Source: Alphaproteobacteria bacterium (GTDB lineage Bacteria; Pseudomonadota; Alphaproteobacteria; Micavibrionales; Micavibrionaceae). Taken from it: 64,000 nucleotides of DNA. The notes beneath the pieces are model-generated. The model had not been told where the DNA came from, did no database searches, and worked only from the letters and a program-made list of their open reading frames with translations. Both the position numbers and the translations under genes were made by a program. Where the stretch lies: contig JABSQP010000004.1 of NCBI GenBank assembly GCA_013215815.1, positions 1-64,000 of the forward strand, in the 5' to 3' direction. Shown here piece by piece: positions 39,884-48,842 of this stretch; position 1 is the first letter of the stretch; the number at the start of each line of letters is the position of its first letter.

Positions 39884-42064
39884 TTAGGCACCGAAAGAAG
39901 ATAAATCGCCATTATAGCTTTGGAGGAATTCCCAGAATTCATCTTGAGGAATAGGCTTTGAATATCTGAAACCTTGCACTTCATCACAATCCTCATCAAT
40001 GAGGAATTTCTCGTGCTCTTTTGTCTCCACACCTTCCGCGATAACTTTGAGGTTTAGAGAGTGACCGAGTTTAACGATAGTACGCGCAATTGCTGCATCA
40101 TCATCATTCGTCAGTGCATTGCGGATAAATGATTGGTCAATTTTGAGGCGGTCGATGCTGAACTGTCTCAGATAAGACAGGGAAGAGTATCCTGTACCAA
40201 AGTCATCAATCGCAAGTTCAACGCCGAGCTCATGAAGCTCGTTAAGCGTATTAATAGCAATCGTAATATCATCCATGAAGACACTCTCTGTGACTTCTAA
40301 TTCAACGTTATGAGGGGTCACACCTGTCTCTTTAAGAACAGATTTGGTATGGCCAACTAGATCACTTTGGAAGAACTGAGCGCCCGATACGTTAACAGCA
40401 ATACGGATTTCATGACCAGATTCTTGCCATTTTTTTGCTGTGCGGCAGGCTTCTAGTAAAACCCACTCGCCAATCGGAACAATAAGGCCTGATTGTTCTG
40501 CAATAGGAATGAATTCAGCTGGCGAGATGTATTTTCCGCCTTCTTTACTATCATCTTTCTTGAACCAGCGAAGAAGTGCTTCGGCGCCAATGATTTTCCC
40601 ATTTCTAAGATCAAACTGAGGTTGGTAGAAAATTGTCAGATCTTCATTTTCAAGAGCGTCTCTTAGGTCACGTAAAAGCTGGAATCTTGCCTGAACAGCT
40701 TTATCGAAGTCTTCAGTATACTCTTTAAAGCGATCACGTCCTTCTTCTTTTGCCCGGTTCAACGCAATGTCAGCATGCTTCAGTACATCATTTGGATCTT
40801 TACCATCATCAGGGAATGTGGATACACCGATGGATGTACGTACTTGGAAGTTTTCATTATAAACTTTGAACGGTTCTTCTTTGACGATAGCAGAAACTTT
40901 TTCTGCCAAATCACGACCGTTATTTAAGTCCGTGCTTAAGGGCATACATACGGCAAACTCATCCTCACCTGATCTGGCTACAATCGCGCTATCAGGAAGA
41001 GACGTTCTAAGGCGCTTACCGACGCCGCGCAAAATTGCGTCACCCACGTTATGTCCCATTGAATCGTTGATGTCCTTAAAGTGATCAAGGTCCATTGTGA
41101 TTACAGCTATACGCGGTGATTTATCATCAGTTACATTGAAAGCCATCTCCGTAAACTTTTGAATGAATAACGTACGGTTTGGTAATCCGGTTAGGGTGTC
41201 AAAGTAAGCCAGCTTGTGGATTTTATCTTCGGCAGCGCTTCGTACCTGCATCATGTTTTCGGCATTTTGATGGATAAGTTTTTGCGCCAAAATAATTGTA
41301 CCGCCTATTTCATCTGTTGGACTAAAAGGTGATTCTGGTATTTTTGGATTTTCTGGGCTTCTTGATGCAGTGATCAAATTGTCGCGCATGAAAAGAATTG
41401 GTTCTAGTAGCCAATACCCTAATGCAATCATGAGAACTGTTGTCACAAATGCGGACATTAGAAGCATGATTAGAATTGTTTGTTGTACGTATTGGAATAA
41501 TTGCTTGCTAACACCATCTGAATTCAATCTTGCGACAATGATGTATGGACGTGCCAAATCGTTTGGTCGATAAACAACTTCGTATGAACTGCCGTCTGTT
41601 GAACGATAAGTTTTGGATAAGCTGTCTTGATCCAGCATTACCATCGCGGCAGGTTCACCATAATTTCCTAGCGGCAAGAGATCTGTCGTATAAATAACTA
41701 AACCGTTTACAATCGTCGAAGAAATAAGCCGATTTGCTTTCTCTTGAGTTAAAGGAGAGTCTAGGAATTTTGTTGTTTGATCCAGAGTAGGTGCAATAGA
41801 CGAACGCCCAACCTCTTGAATTTCATTTAGGATTTGTTGTTCTTTTTGTTCAAGCGTCAGTGTGAGAATAGCTGCTTGAACAGTCATGATTGTCAAGAAG
41901 ACTGCAGACGTAATACGCCAACTGATGCGGCTTCGCCATATTTTTGCTGCAGATTTTGAAGACTTGGATTGGGATGCGGCTAAAGCTTTGGTTTTTCTTT
42001 CCAAGCTTCCTGCATTTTTCGTAGCCGTGTTACCGATGCCAAATGCCATTATATTTTCCCACAC
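39884..42064 (-). CDS. Membrane-anchored HAMP-GGDEF-EAL protein
   Basis: Two TMs flanking a periplasmic segment; degenerate GGDEF (ARSGEDEFAV); EAL domain with EALLRW, EVTES, DDFGTGYSSLSYL. Confidence 0.92.
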   Translation of the reverse strand: MWENIMAFGIGNTATKNAGSLERKTKALAASQSKSSKSAAKIWRSRISWRITSAVFLTIMTVQAAILTLTLEQKEQQILNEIQEVGRSSIAPTLDQTTKFLDSPLTQEKANRLISSTIVNGLVIYTTDLLPLGNYGEPAAMVMLDQDSLSKTYRSTDGSSYEVVYRPNDLARPYIIVARLNSDGVSKQLFQYVQQTILIMLLMSAFVTTVLMIALGYWLLEPILFMRDNLITASRSPENPKIPESPFSPTDEIGGTIILAQKLIHQNAENMMQVRSAAEDKIHKLAYFDTLTGLPNRTLFIQKFTEMAFNVTDDKSPRIAVITMDLDHFKDINDSMGHNVGDAILRGVGKRLRTSLPDSAIVARSGEDEFAVCMPLSTDLNNGRDLAEKVSAIVKEEPFKVYNENFQVRTSIGVSTFPDDGKDPNDVLKHADIALNRAKEEGRDRFKEYTEDFDKAVQARFQLLRDLRDALENEDLTIFYQPQFDLRNGKIIGAEALLRWFKKDDSKEGGKYISPAEFIPIAEQSGLIVPIGEWVLLEACRTAKKWQESGHEIRIAVNVSGAQFFQSDLVGHTKSVLKETGVTPHNVELEVTESVFMDDITIAINTLNELHELGVELAIDDFGTGYSSLSYLRQFSIDRLKIDQSFIRNALTNDDDAAIARTIVKLGHSLNLKVIAEGVETKEHEKFLIDEDCDEVQGFRYSKPIPQDEFWEFLQSYNGDLSSFGA

Positions 42065-42207
42065 CCCGAATTTTTTTGAGCAAATAATTGCTACATTTTT
42101 ATGACTCTATAATAGTAGAAAACTCTTAAGAAGCCGTTACTTTTTCGTTGAATCAGGTTGAACACCTAAAATCATGATAGTATGAAGCTATTGAAAAATA
42201 TAGCATT

Positions 42208-42258
42208 TTTTCAGATATCTAAAAATTTATTAAAAATAATAAAAAATTTATCTGAAAA
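42208..42258. repeat. 10-bp inverted repeat with AT-rich spacer
   Basis: TTTTCAGATA (42208-42217) ... TATCTGAAAA (42249-42258) between hisI and the GGDEF-EAL gene. Confidence 0.6.
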
Positions 42259-42285
42259 TCTGTCTAATAGAATAATTATGAAATA

Positions 42286-42654
42286 TTACTCGTTGTCTAT
42301 GAACACGAGTTCGTTGTTTTTGATCTGTCTATAAAAGCACGATGGTCTGCCAGTATGACATGCTCCTGTAGATTTTTGTTCGACAAAAAGAATAACAGCG
42401 TCTTGATCGCAGTCTATGATTACTTTTTTGACGATTTGAATTGCACCGCTTGTTGCACCTTTATGCCATAGCTCTTGACGTGAGCGGCTCCAATAATAAG
42501 CTTCACCAGTTTCCATGGTTTCATTAAGAGCATCTTCATTCATCCAGGCAAGCATAAGGACTTCTTTGCTTTCATGGTCTTGAGCAATGGCTGCTATCAG
42601 ACCATTTTTATCGAATTTTGGTAAAAACTCTGTTGTTTCATCGGCTTTAGTCAT
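42286..42654 (-). CDS. hisI: Phosphoribosyl-AMP cyclohydrolase
   Basis: [57 protein letters not shown]. Confidence 0.96.
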   Translation of the reverse strand: MTKADETTEFLPKFDKNGLIAAIAQDHESKEVLMLAWMNEDALNETMETGEAYYWSRSRQELWHKGATSGAIQIVKKVIIDCDQDAVILFVEQKSTGACHTGRPSCFYRQIKNNELVFIDNE

Positions 42655-43732
42655 TTTGTGACAAGCTCCATGATAGTGCCGGGCGGTTCAAACCGTTTGT
42701 TAGTAACGTGACTTCTTGCCCACCAATTTTTAAATTTTCGAACTCTTGCGATTTTTTCTCTAGTGTAAATGTTTCATCTGAAATTGGCAGGTCATAGAAT
42801 TTCGGTCCGTTTAAACAGAGGAAGTTTTTAAACGCATCAAAATTCTGCTCACTTAAATTAAAAGCCTCTGCATACAATTGTGGGGCAATAAGTCCAGTAA
42901 AGCATCCGGCGGCGCAACCGCATGCCGTGGCTTTATGTGTATGCGGCGCGCTGTCTGTTCCAGCAAAAAACTTTGTGTTCCCGGTATCTGTCGCTGCGCC
43001 CAATAAAGCTTGCCTATCTTCGTCAAATTTAACTAAAGGTAAACAATAGAGGTGATATTTGAGCCCCTGTAATAGATCAGCAACAGTATAAAGCAGATGC
43101 TGTGGCGTGATTGTTGCGACCACATTATCACTTGCTTGTGAAACGAAATCAGCGGCTGTTTTTGTTGTGATGTGTTCACAAGCAATTTTTAGATTAGGAA
43201 ATTTTTCTGCGATTTGCGGCACACGTTCGCGATAGAAAAAATCTTCAGCATTCGAATTTTTACCGAAGTAATCTTCGCCGTGCAGAGCGTGCTCTTCGCC
43301 GTGAATATTTAATATAATGCCAGCTTCTTCCATGGCCGCGAGAACACCATTCTCCATGTATGTTTTAATAGGAGCGCCAAATTCGGAATTCGTTGTGCCA
43401 TGCGGCGGATAGTACTTACAAGATTTTAAAAGACCTGACTTGGCACCTTCGAAAATCATGTCCGCTGTCGTTTCTTTCGTTAAGTATAGCGGAACGATAA
43501 TTTCGGATAGCTTACTATTTCCTGCTGCTTCTAGCTCAGCGCGATAACTTTCAATTGTCCAATAGCTTTCGGTATTTTTACCGCTCACACGTGTTACAGG
43601 CGGTTTTGTATTCGGCATTGCAAGGATGCCAGCGCATCCCATGGCTAAATGGGATTGGATAGTTGCAGGAAGAAGTTCATCCTGTCTAAAATGTGCGTGA
43701 AGATCATACCATTTAGGAAGTGTGAATTTCAT
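42647..43732 (-). CDS. pyrC: Dihydroorotase, class II (PyrC type)
   Basis: [21 protein letters not shown], metal-binding His, [26 protein letters not shown]. Confidence 0.92.
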   Translation of the reverse strand: MKFTLPKWYDLHAHFRQDELLPATIQSHLAMGCAGILAMPNTKPPVTRVSGKNTESYWTIESYRAELEAAGNSKLSEIIVPLYLTKETTADMIFEGAKSGLLKSCKYYPPHGTTNSEFGAPIKTYMENGVLAAMEEAGIILNIHGEEHALHGEDYFGKNSNAEDFFYRERVPQIAEKFPNLKIACEHITTKTAADFVSQASDNVVATITPQHLLYTVADLLQGLKYHLYCLPLVKFDEDRQALLGAATDTGNTKFFAGTDSAPHTHKATACGCAAGCFTGLIAPQLYAEAFNLSEQNFDAFKNFLCLNGPKFYDLPISDETFTLEKKSQEFENLKIGGQEVTLLTNGLNRPALSWSLSQND

Positions 43733-43734
43733 TC

Positions 43735-44334
43735 TTACTTAATCATCTCCATAAAGCGACGTTTTATATTTTCATCATCTTTAAAGCACCCTGTGAAGGA
43801 TGTTGTCACTGTCATAGCGTTACGTTTTCCGACGCCGCGTGTGCTCATGCATTCATGTCCAGCTTCGATGAATACAGCAGCACCTTTGGGTTGTAATGTT
43901 TGAACAATAGTGTCCGTGATCTGATGAGACATATTTTCCTGAGATGTCAGGCGTTTTGCATAGATATCAACGATGCGGGCAAGCTTACTAATGCCGACTA
44001 CTTTTTTATCAGGCCAGTAAGCGACATGGGCGACGCCGTTAATCGGTACGATATGGTGCTCACAATGAGAGGCAAAATCAATGTTTTTGACGAGGACGAT
44101 ATCGTCATAGTTCTCGATATCTTCGAATGTCTTTGTCAGTTCTTCTGCGGCATTTTGGTTGTAGCCCTGAAAAAATTCTTCAAAAGCACGCACATAACGC
44201 GCTGGCGTTTCTACTAAACCTTCGCGCGTTGGATCATCACCGGCCCAACGAAGGAGAACTTCAACAGCAGCCTCAGCCTCTTTGCGAGATGGGCGCTCTA
44301 CATTTTTTTTCGGTTCGAATTTTTCAATGCTCAT
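43735..44334 (-). CDS. folE: GTP cyclohydrolase I
   Basis: REGLVETPARYVRAFEEFFQGY, SHCEHHIVPI, SKLARIVDIYAKRLTSQENM, ECMSTRGV. Start placed at MSIEKF. Confidence 0.95.
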   Translation of the reverse strand: MSIEKFEPKKNVERPSRKEAEAAVEVLLRWAGDDPTREGLVETPARYVRAFEEFFQGYNQNAAEELTKTFEDIENYDDIVLVKNIDFASHCEHHIVPINGVAHVAYWPDKKVVGISKLARIVDIYAKRLTSQENMSHQITDTIVQTLQPKGAAVFIEAGHECMSTRGVGKRNAMTVTTSFTGCFKDDENIKRRFMEMIK

Positions 44335-44388
44335 AATATGTGCTACCATATAATTATATTTAACGCTTTATATGACGGAAAAACTCTT

Positions 44389-44514
44389 ATGGCACAAGAC
44401 ATAAAACACAATAAATCCTGCGGATGTGGTAGCTCTTGCGGTTGCTGCGGATGTTCCTCGTGTTGCTGCTGCGATGGTTGCGGCAAACTGTGTGCTTGCG
44501 ATTGCTGCGCATAA
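44389..44514 (+). CDS. 41-aa ultra-cysteine-rich small protein/uORF (15 Cys)
   Basis: MAQDIKHNKSCGCGSSCGCCGCSSCCCCDGCGKLCACDCCA*; in divergent folE-cysS intergenic region, 56 nt upstream of cysS; absent from ORF track. Confidence 0.75.
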   Translation: MAQDIKHNKSCGCGSSCGCCGCSSCCCCDGCGKLCACDCCA

Positions 44515-44570
44515 ATCTATAATCCTCCCGAAATTACAGTAAAAAGGGCGCGTTTTGGCGCGTAAAACAC

Positions 44571-45944
44571 ATGTCTTTAAAGCTTTATAACTCTTTGACT
44601 CGTCAAAAAGAGGCGTTTGAACCAATAGATCCAAATCATGTTCGTATGTACGCGTGTGGTCCAACGGTCTACAATTATGCGCACATTGGGAACGCGCGTA
44701 TGGCTGTGGTCTTTGATTTGTGGGCGCGCGTACTCAAACATCTATACCCAAAAGTAACGTACGCCTCAAACATCACAGATGTAGAAGATAAGATTATGAT
44801 CGCAGCCCAGGAAGCTGGCGTGCCGATTAAAGAGATTACAGAGAAGTACACGAAGATCTATAACGATGATATGGCGACGCTTGGTGTGAATTTACCAGAC
44901 GTACAACCAAAAGCGACCGAGCACATTCAGGAGATGATTGATCAAATTAGTAGTTTGATTGAACGCGGTCATGCCTATGAAGCTGAAGGGCATGTGCTTT
45001 TCCATGTGCCATCTGATCCATCGTATGGCGCTTTATCTGGTCGTAGCCGTGATGAACAAGTCGCAGGTGCGCGTGTAGAGATTGCTCCTTACAAAAAGGA
45101 TGCAGCTGATTTCGTCTTGTGGAAACCAAGCACAGAAGATCAGCCTGGTTGGGACAGCCCGTGGGGTTTTGGTCGTCCAGGTTGGCATATTGAATGTTCA
45201 GCGATGGCCGAGAAACATTTAGGCCTTCCATTTGATATTCATGGCGGCGGCGCGGATTTGAAATTCCCGCATCATGAAAATGAAATTGCACAGAGCTGCT
45301 GTGCGCATGGATGTTCGGATAAGCCGCAAGACTATGTGAAGTATTGGGCGCATAACGGGTTTGTGACGGTTGAAGGAGAGAAGATGTCAAAATCACTTGG
45401 CAATTTCCTTCTTGTTCATGACCTCATTGAACAATATCCCGGTGAAGTACTCCGTTTGACATTGCTAAGCGCTCATTATCGTCAACCTCTTGATTGGAGT
45501 GAACAGGTTCTTCATCAAAGCCAAAAGCTTCTTGATCGTTTGTATCGTAAGCTTGAAGAACTCAAAGATATTGAAGCAGTCGCGCAAGAAATTCCGGAAG
45601 GTGTCTTAAAAGCACTGTGTGATGATTTGAATACGCCGCAAGTTTTGGCGGAGCTGAATAAGCTTATCAAAGAAAAAGAAGGTGGCGAACTTAAAGGAGC
45701 ACTTTTAGCGATTGGTGACATCCTAGGAATCTTGGGGCAAGATCCAGAGGAGTGGTTTACTGCTGACACAGAAGGTGTATCAGACGAAGATGTTCAAAAA
45801 ATTGAAGCCTTGATTGTAGCGCGTATGGAAGCCAAAGACGCCAAAGATTATGCACGCGCGGACAGTATTCGTGATGAGCTTTTACAAATGGGTATTGAAA
45901 TTAAAGATACGCGTGAAGGCGTGACCTGGGAGAAGGTTGCTTAG
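44571..45944 (+). CDS. cysS: Cysteinyl-tRNA synthetase
   Basis: YACGPTVYNYAHIGNARMAVVFD, GWHIECSAM, GEKMSKSLGNF. Confidence 0.98.
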   Translation: MSLKLYNSLTRQKEAFEPIDPNHVRMYACGPTVYNYAHIGNARMAVVFDLWARVLKHLYPKVTYASNITDVEDKIMIAAQEAGVPIKEITEKYTKIYNDDMATLGVNLPDVQPKATEHIQEMIDQISSLIERGHAYEAEGHVLFHVPSDPSYGALSGRSRDEQVAGARVEIAPYKKDAADFVLWKPSTEDQPGWDSPWGFGRPGWHIECSAMAEKHLGLPFDIHGGGADLKFPHHENEIAQSCCAHGCSDKPQDYVKYWAHNGFVTVEGEKMSKSLGNFLLVHDLIEQYPGEVLRLTLLSAHYRQPLDWSEQVLHQSQKLLDRLYRKLEELKDIEAVAQEIPEGVLKALCDDLNTPQVLAELNKLIKEKEGGELKGALLAIGDILGILGQDPEEWFTADTEGVSDEDVQKIEALIVARMEAKDAKDYARADSIRDELLQMGIEIKDTREGVTWEKVA

Positions 45945-46594
45945 CGCGTAATCAAGACTTTGTAATAAACATAAATATTATCGTCAGAATCCTTGTAACA
46001 GGCTTCAGGTTTTGCTTGTAGTTGGGAAGCCTCATTAGATAGAGGTGTACTATTTGCATAGGCCCCTACAAATTTATTTGCAGGTATACCAGTGTCTTCT
46101 GGGGCATCATCTCCTACATTATTTACGCTTACCCGTTGATTTAACTCTAGACAAATGTTCTTGCTTATATCCGATAAAATAACGATTAAATCAGCGTCAA
46201 ATGAATTAACAAAATTGACAGGATGTCTGCCAGTAAAACGCCACTCACTTGCATTCCCCCAGTTTGAAGATGGTACGGTGTAATTTATGTTTCCGCCGTC
46301 TATATGAAAGACTTGGCATGTTGTATTTGTGCCGTTCGTGTATCCCGTTTCAATATTATTCTCAAAACTAATTTCTGTGTCACTACACCCACGTAATTTT
46401 AATTTTTGCACGGCGGTGGCAAAGGTGTTGCCATACTCAATAATTTCGTTTGTTGCTATGCGGGCTTGTTCCCCCGTCAGCATTGAGGTGCTGGGCCGAT
46501 TATTTTGTGCAACAACATAGCTTAATGCTGCAATCAAACCGATTGCTAATAAGATATAGAAAAAAACACTACCGTTTTGGGTATTCTTGTTCAT
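45941..46594 (-). CDS. Hypothetical protein with pilin-like N-terminal hydrophobic helix
   Basis: MNKNTQNGSVFFYILLAIGLIAALSYVVAQ followed by an extracytoplasmic domain with few Cys. Confidence 0.6.
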   Translation of the reverse strand: MNKNTQNGSVFFYILLAIGLIAALSYVVAQNNRPSTSMLTGEQARIATNEIIEYGNTFATAVQKLKLRGCSDTEISFENNIETGYTNGTNTTCQVFHIDGGNINYTVPSSNWGNASEWRFTGRHPVNFVNSFDADLIVILSDISKNICLELNQRVSVNNVGDDAPEDTGIPANKFVGAYANSTPLSNEASQLQAKPEACYKDSDDNIYVYYKVLITR

Positions 46595-46616
46595 ATAGCC
46601 ATTATAACTCAAAAAG

Positions 46617-47000
46617 TTAAAGATACGGCGTAAATTCTTTCAGCAGGCTTACAGGAACATGAACAGGAATTTTATTATACCCTTGCTTTGCAAGGGTTAA
46701 AAAGACATCGCGGCGTGACCCAATCTCTATGTTATCCATCATTCCTATCCCCAAAACAGGGCGTTCCAAAGGGGCCTGCCGTGAGAGTTTGAGCATAATA
46801 TTCTGATATTTTTCCTGTTCTAATTCAGGTAAAGAGTCGACATCACGGATTTCTCCATCAGGCGTGAGCCATTCAAAGCTAAACAGAGAGAATTTCCAGC
46901 TTTCGAGAACTTTCCCAACCTGTACCTCTTCTATACGGTATGCGCCGTCCTTCTTAGCTGCGAGGTTATTATCAATAAATTCTATAACGGGTCTGGACAT
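46617..47000 (-). CDS. Hypothetical protein (127 aa)
   Basis: Intact ORF immediately upstream of the pilin-like ORF on the same strand; no family recognised. Confidence 0.6.
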   Translation of the reverse strand: MSRPVIEFIDNNLAAKKDGAYRIEEVQVGKVLESWKFSLFSFEWLTPDGEIRDVDSLPELEQEKYQNIMLKLSRQAPLERPVLGIGMMDNIEIGSRRDVFLTLAKQGYNKIPVHVPVSLLKEFTPYL

Positions 47001-47124
47001 ATCCTTTGATCCATTGGTTATGTTTTCGATATAAGCATTATGACCTCTTGAATGTGGGCCGCTTTCATGCCAATTTATGTGTGATTAAAACGCAAGAAAC
47101 TTAAAAAACTGTAAAGAAAACAAG

Positions 47125-47301
47125 ATGGTGAGCCAAGCAATGAAAGAGCCTGAAGTAATCAAAGTTGATTCTGATGCGGATCAGGTCATGTGTGATGGCG
47201 GCGGCGGCCCCTTAGGACATCCCCAGGTTTGGTATAGCTTTGACGGAAAATGTGAGGTTTCCTGCCATTATTGCGGCCGTAAGTTCATCAAATCAGCGTA
47301 A
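47125..47301 (+). CDS. Small zinc-finger CHCC-type protein (58 aa)
   Basis: MVSQAMKEPEVIKVDSDADQVMCDGGGGPLGHPQVWYSFDGKCEVSCHYCGRKFIKSA*; C...GHPxVWYSF...CHYCGRKF pattern of zf-CHCC (NDUFS6-like). Absent from ORF track. Confidence 0.85.
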   Translation: MVSQAMKEPEVIKVDSDADQVMCDGGGGPLGHPQVWYSFDGKCEVSCHYCGRKFIKSA

Positions 47302-47304
47302 TCA

Positions 47305-47332
47305 AAGGCGCGTTAAACGCGTTTTTCTTGAA
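47305..47332 (+). terminator. Likely terminator after the zf-CHCC gene
   Basis: GGCGCGTTAAACGCG followed by TTTTTCTT. Confidence 0.5.
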
Positions 47333-47360
47333 AAAAAGCCTCTAAATTAGTACTATTAAA

Positions 47361-47425
47361 GAGTAGGTGCTGCCTGAGCGGGCCTGCTTAACATTAACCA
47401 TTAACTTGCTCAATAGGAGGAGATA
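47361..47425 (+). promoter_or_regulatory. Candidate ROSE-like RNA thermometer upstream of hsp20
   Basis: UUGCU (47406-47410)-CAAU-AGGAGG (47415-47420) directly before the ATG of an sHSP gene, preceded by a GC-rich potential stem (GCCTGAGCGGGC). Confidence 0.45.
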
Positions 47426-47905
47426 ATGACGACAAGACTGTCACTTTTTGACAGCCCACTTTTTCTGGGCTTTGATCACTTCGAAGACACATTCAATCGC
47501 TTGCGTAAAAACGCAGGAGAAGGGTATCCCCCATATAACATCGAGCAGATAAGCGAGAACGGCCTTCGTATTACTTTGGCTGTCGCTGGATTTTCGATGA
47601 ATGATTTGGATGTTGAGCTCGATAAAAACCAACTTACCATTCGTGGACGCCAGCAAGATGATGAAGAACGCATGTATATTCATCGTGGTATTGCTGCGCG
47701 GCAATTCCAACGCAGCTTTGTTCTTGCCGATGGCATGGAGATTTTAGGCGCTTCCTTGGATAATGGGCTACTCCACATTGACATGCAGCGTGAAATTCCT
47801 GAATCAAAAGCACAAAAAATCCAAATTATGGATCGTGCGACAGACGGAAAAGTTCAAGCGATTGATGTTGATAAATCCGAAGGTACTGAAGATGGTGATG
47901 CATAA
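47426..47905 (+). CDS. Small heat shock protein, Hsp20 family (IbpA-like)
   Basis: YPPYNIEQISENGLRITLAVAGFSMNDLDVELDKNQLTIRGRQ; YIHRGIAARQFQRSFVLADGMEI. Confidence 0.95.
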   Translation: MTTRLSLFDSPLFLGFDHFEDTFNRLRKNAGEGYPPYNIEQISENGLRITLAVAGFSMNDLDVELDKNQLTIRGRQQDDEERMYIHRGIAARQFQRSFVLADGMEILGASLDNGLLHIDMQREIPESKAQKIQIMDRATDGKVQAIDVDKSEGTEDGDA

Positions 47906-48141
47906 TGCATGACCAGTCTTCTGATTTAGAAAATAAGAAAAACCTTTTACTGTCTTCTGATGATTTTAAACATATGGGTCTTAATCAAATTGCTTATGTG
48001 AAATCATTTATTGATGAGAATGATGAAATGGTATTTTCTGTTCATGCCGCGGATGGAACACAGATATCTTTAGCTGATAGTTATGCTATGGCCGTCGCTG
48101 CTGTGCGTTATCACGACATGCATCCAGTTACTGTTCAGTAA
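47905..48141 (+). CDS. DUF1150-family protein
   Basis: Small protein directly after hsp20 (overlapping stop/start); LNQIAYVKSFIDENDEMVFSVHAADGTQI. Confidence 0.8.
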   Translation: MHDQSSDLENKKNLLLSSDDFKHMGLNQIAYVKSFIDENDEMVFSVHAADGTQISLADSYAMAVAAVRYHDMHPVTVQ

Positions 48142-48155
48142 TTTTAAGATAAATA

Positions 48156-48180
48156 AAAAGCCGACTTTCGATCGGCTTTT
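48156..48180. terminator. Bidirectional terminator between DUF1150 gene and ptsN
   Basis: AAAAGCCGA-CTTTCGA-TCGGCTTTT with A/T runs on both sides. Confidence 0.88.
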
Positions 48181-48183
48181 TTA

Positions 48184-48645
48184 TTATGCGGCTCTTCTGA
48201 TGATTTGTCTTTCGTTCATCATACTGTGTATCTCTTCGATAGATCGGAGGCACTTAAGCTGATCGCAAAGAAATGGATCTGATAAAATACGTGAAAGAGA
48301 TGAAACCAATTGTAATCCTTCTCCCGTATTTTTACGTGATGATAAAACAATGCAGAAGATATCAACTGGAAGATTATCCGGTGTTTCTGCTTCTATGCTA
48401 TTTTTTAGACGAACAAAGACCATCTGTGGTTCTTTAATTTCTGAAAACTGTAAGTGTGATAAAGCAACCCCATTTCCAATCGCAGAAGGCGTATTCTTTT
48501 CTTGGCTCACAAGTTTGAGTAAAAGTGAATTTTCTCCCAAACCTGTTTTACGAGCAAGCGTGCTTGCAACGTTTTTAAAGAACTGTTTTTGGTTGGGCGC
48601 GCCCATATCCAAAAGCATATGATCAAAATTTATTTGCTTTGTCAT
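48184..48645 (-). CDS. ptsN: PTS IIA-like nitrogen regulatory protein PtsN
   Basis: EIIA-fold sequence with IGNGVALSHLQ active-site region; between hpf and hsp20, near rpoN. Start at internal MTKQINFDHM. Confidence 0.88.
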   Translation of the reverse strand: MTKQINFDHMLLDMGAPNQKQFFKNVASTLARKTGLGENSLLLKLVSQEKNTPSAIGNGVALSHLQFSEIKEPQMVFVRLKNSIEAETPDNLPVDIFCIVLSSRKNTGEGLQLVSSLSRILSDPFLCDQLKCLRSIEEIHSMMNERQIIRRAA

Positions 48646-48769
48646 CATTGTATGTTTCCCCAAACGCACAGATGTTTCCTTAATTTCCACTTGTTCGCAT
48701 AAGAGGTATACTAATTTTTTATGGCAGAGCAAGGCAAAAATTTGCCTTTTTAATGAAAAAGAGAAAATA

Positions 48770-48801
48770 AAAAAACTCCCACAGAAAAGAGGGAGTTTTT
48801 T
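48770..48801 (-). terminator. Terminator downstream of hpf
   Basis: AAAAAACTCCC-N10-GGGAGTTTTTT. Confidence 0.88.
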
Positions 48802-48842
48802 GTTCTTCAGAGGTTAAAAATGTCCCAAAAGGGATTAAAAAA

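Noticed and set aside
44514-44571. Attenuator terminator between Cys-rich ORF and cysS
   Set aside because: GGGCGCGTTTTGGCGCGTAAAA is mainly a direct repeat with only 4-bp self-complementary cores; no convincing stem plus U-tract.
44368-44664. 98-aa minus-strand ORF (Ala/Thr-rich) across folE-cysS spacer
   Set aside because: Antisense of the Cys-rich ORF and cysS start; Ala/Thr richness is the mirror of Cys/Gly codons. The plus-strand Cys-rich ORF is the better explanation.
48731-48750. AAGGCAAA-AA-TTTGCCTT inverted repeat near ptsN as a terminator
   Set aside because: Loop too short and no plus-strand gene upstream to terminate; the strong hpf terminator is at 48770-48801.
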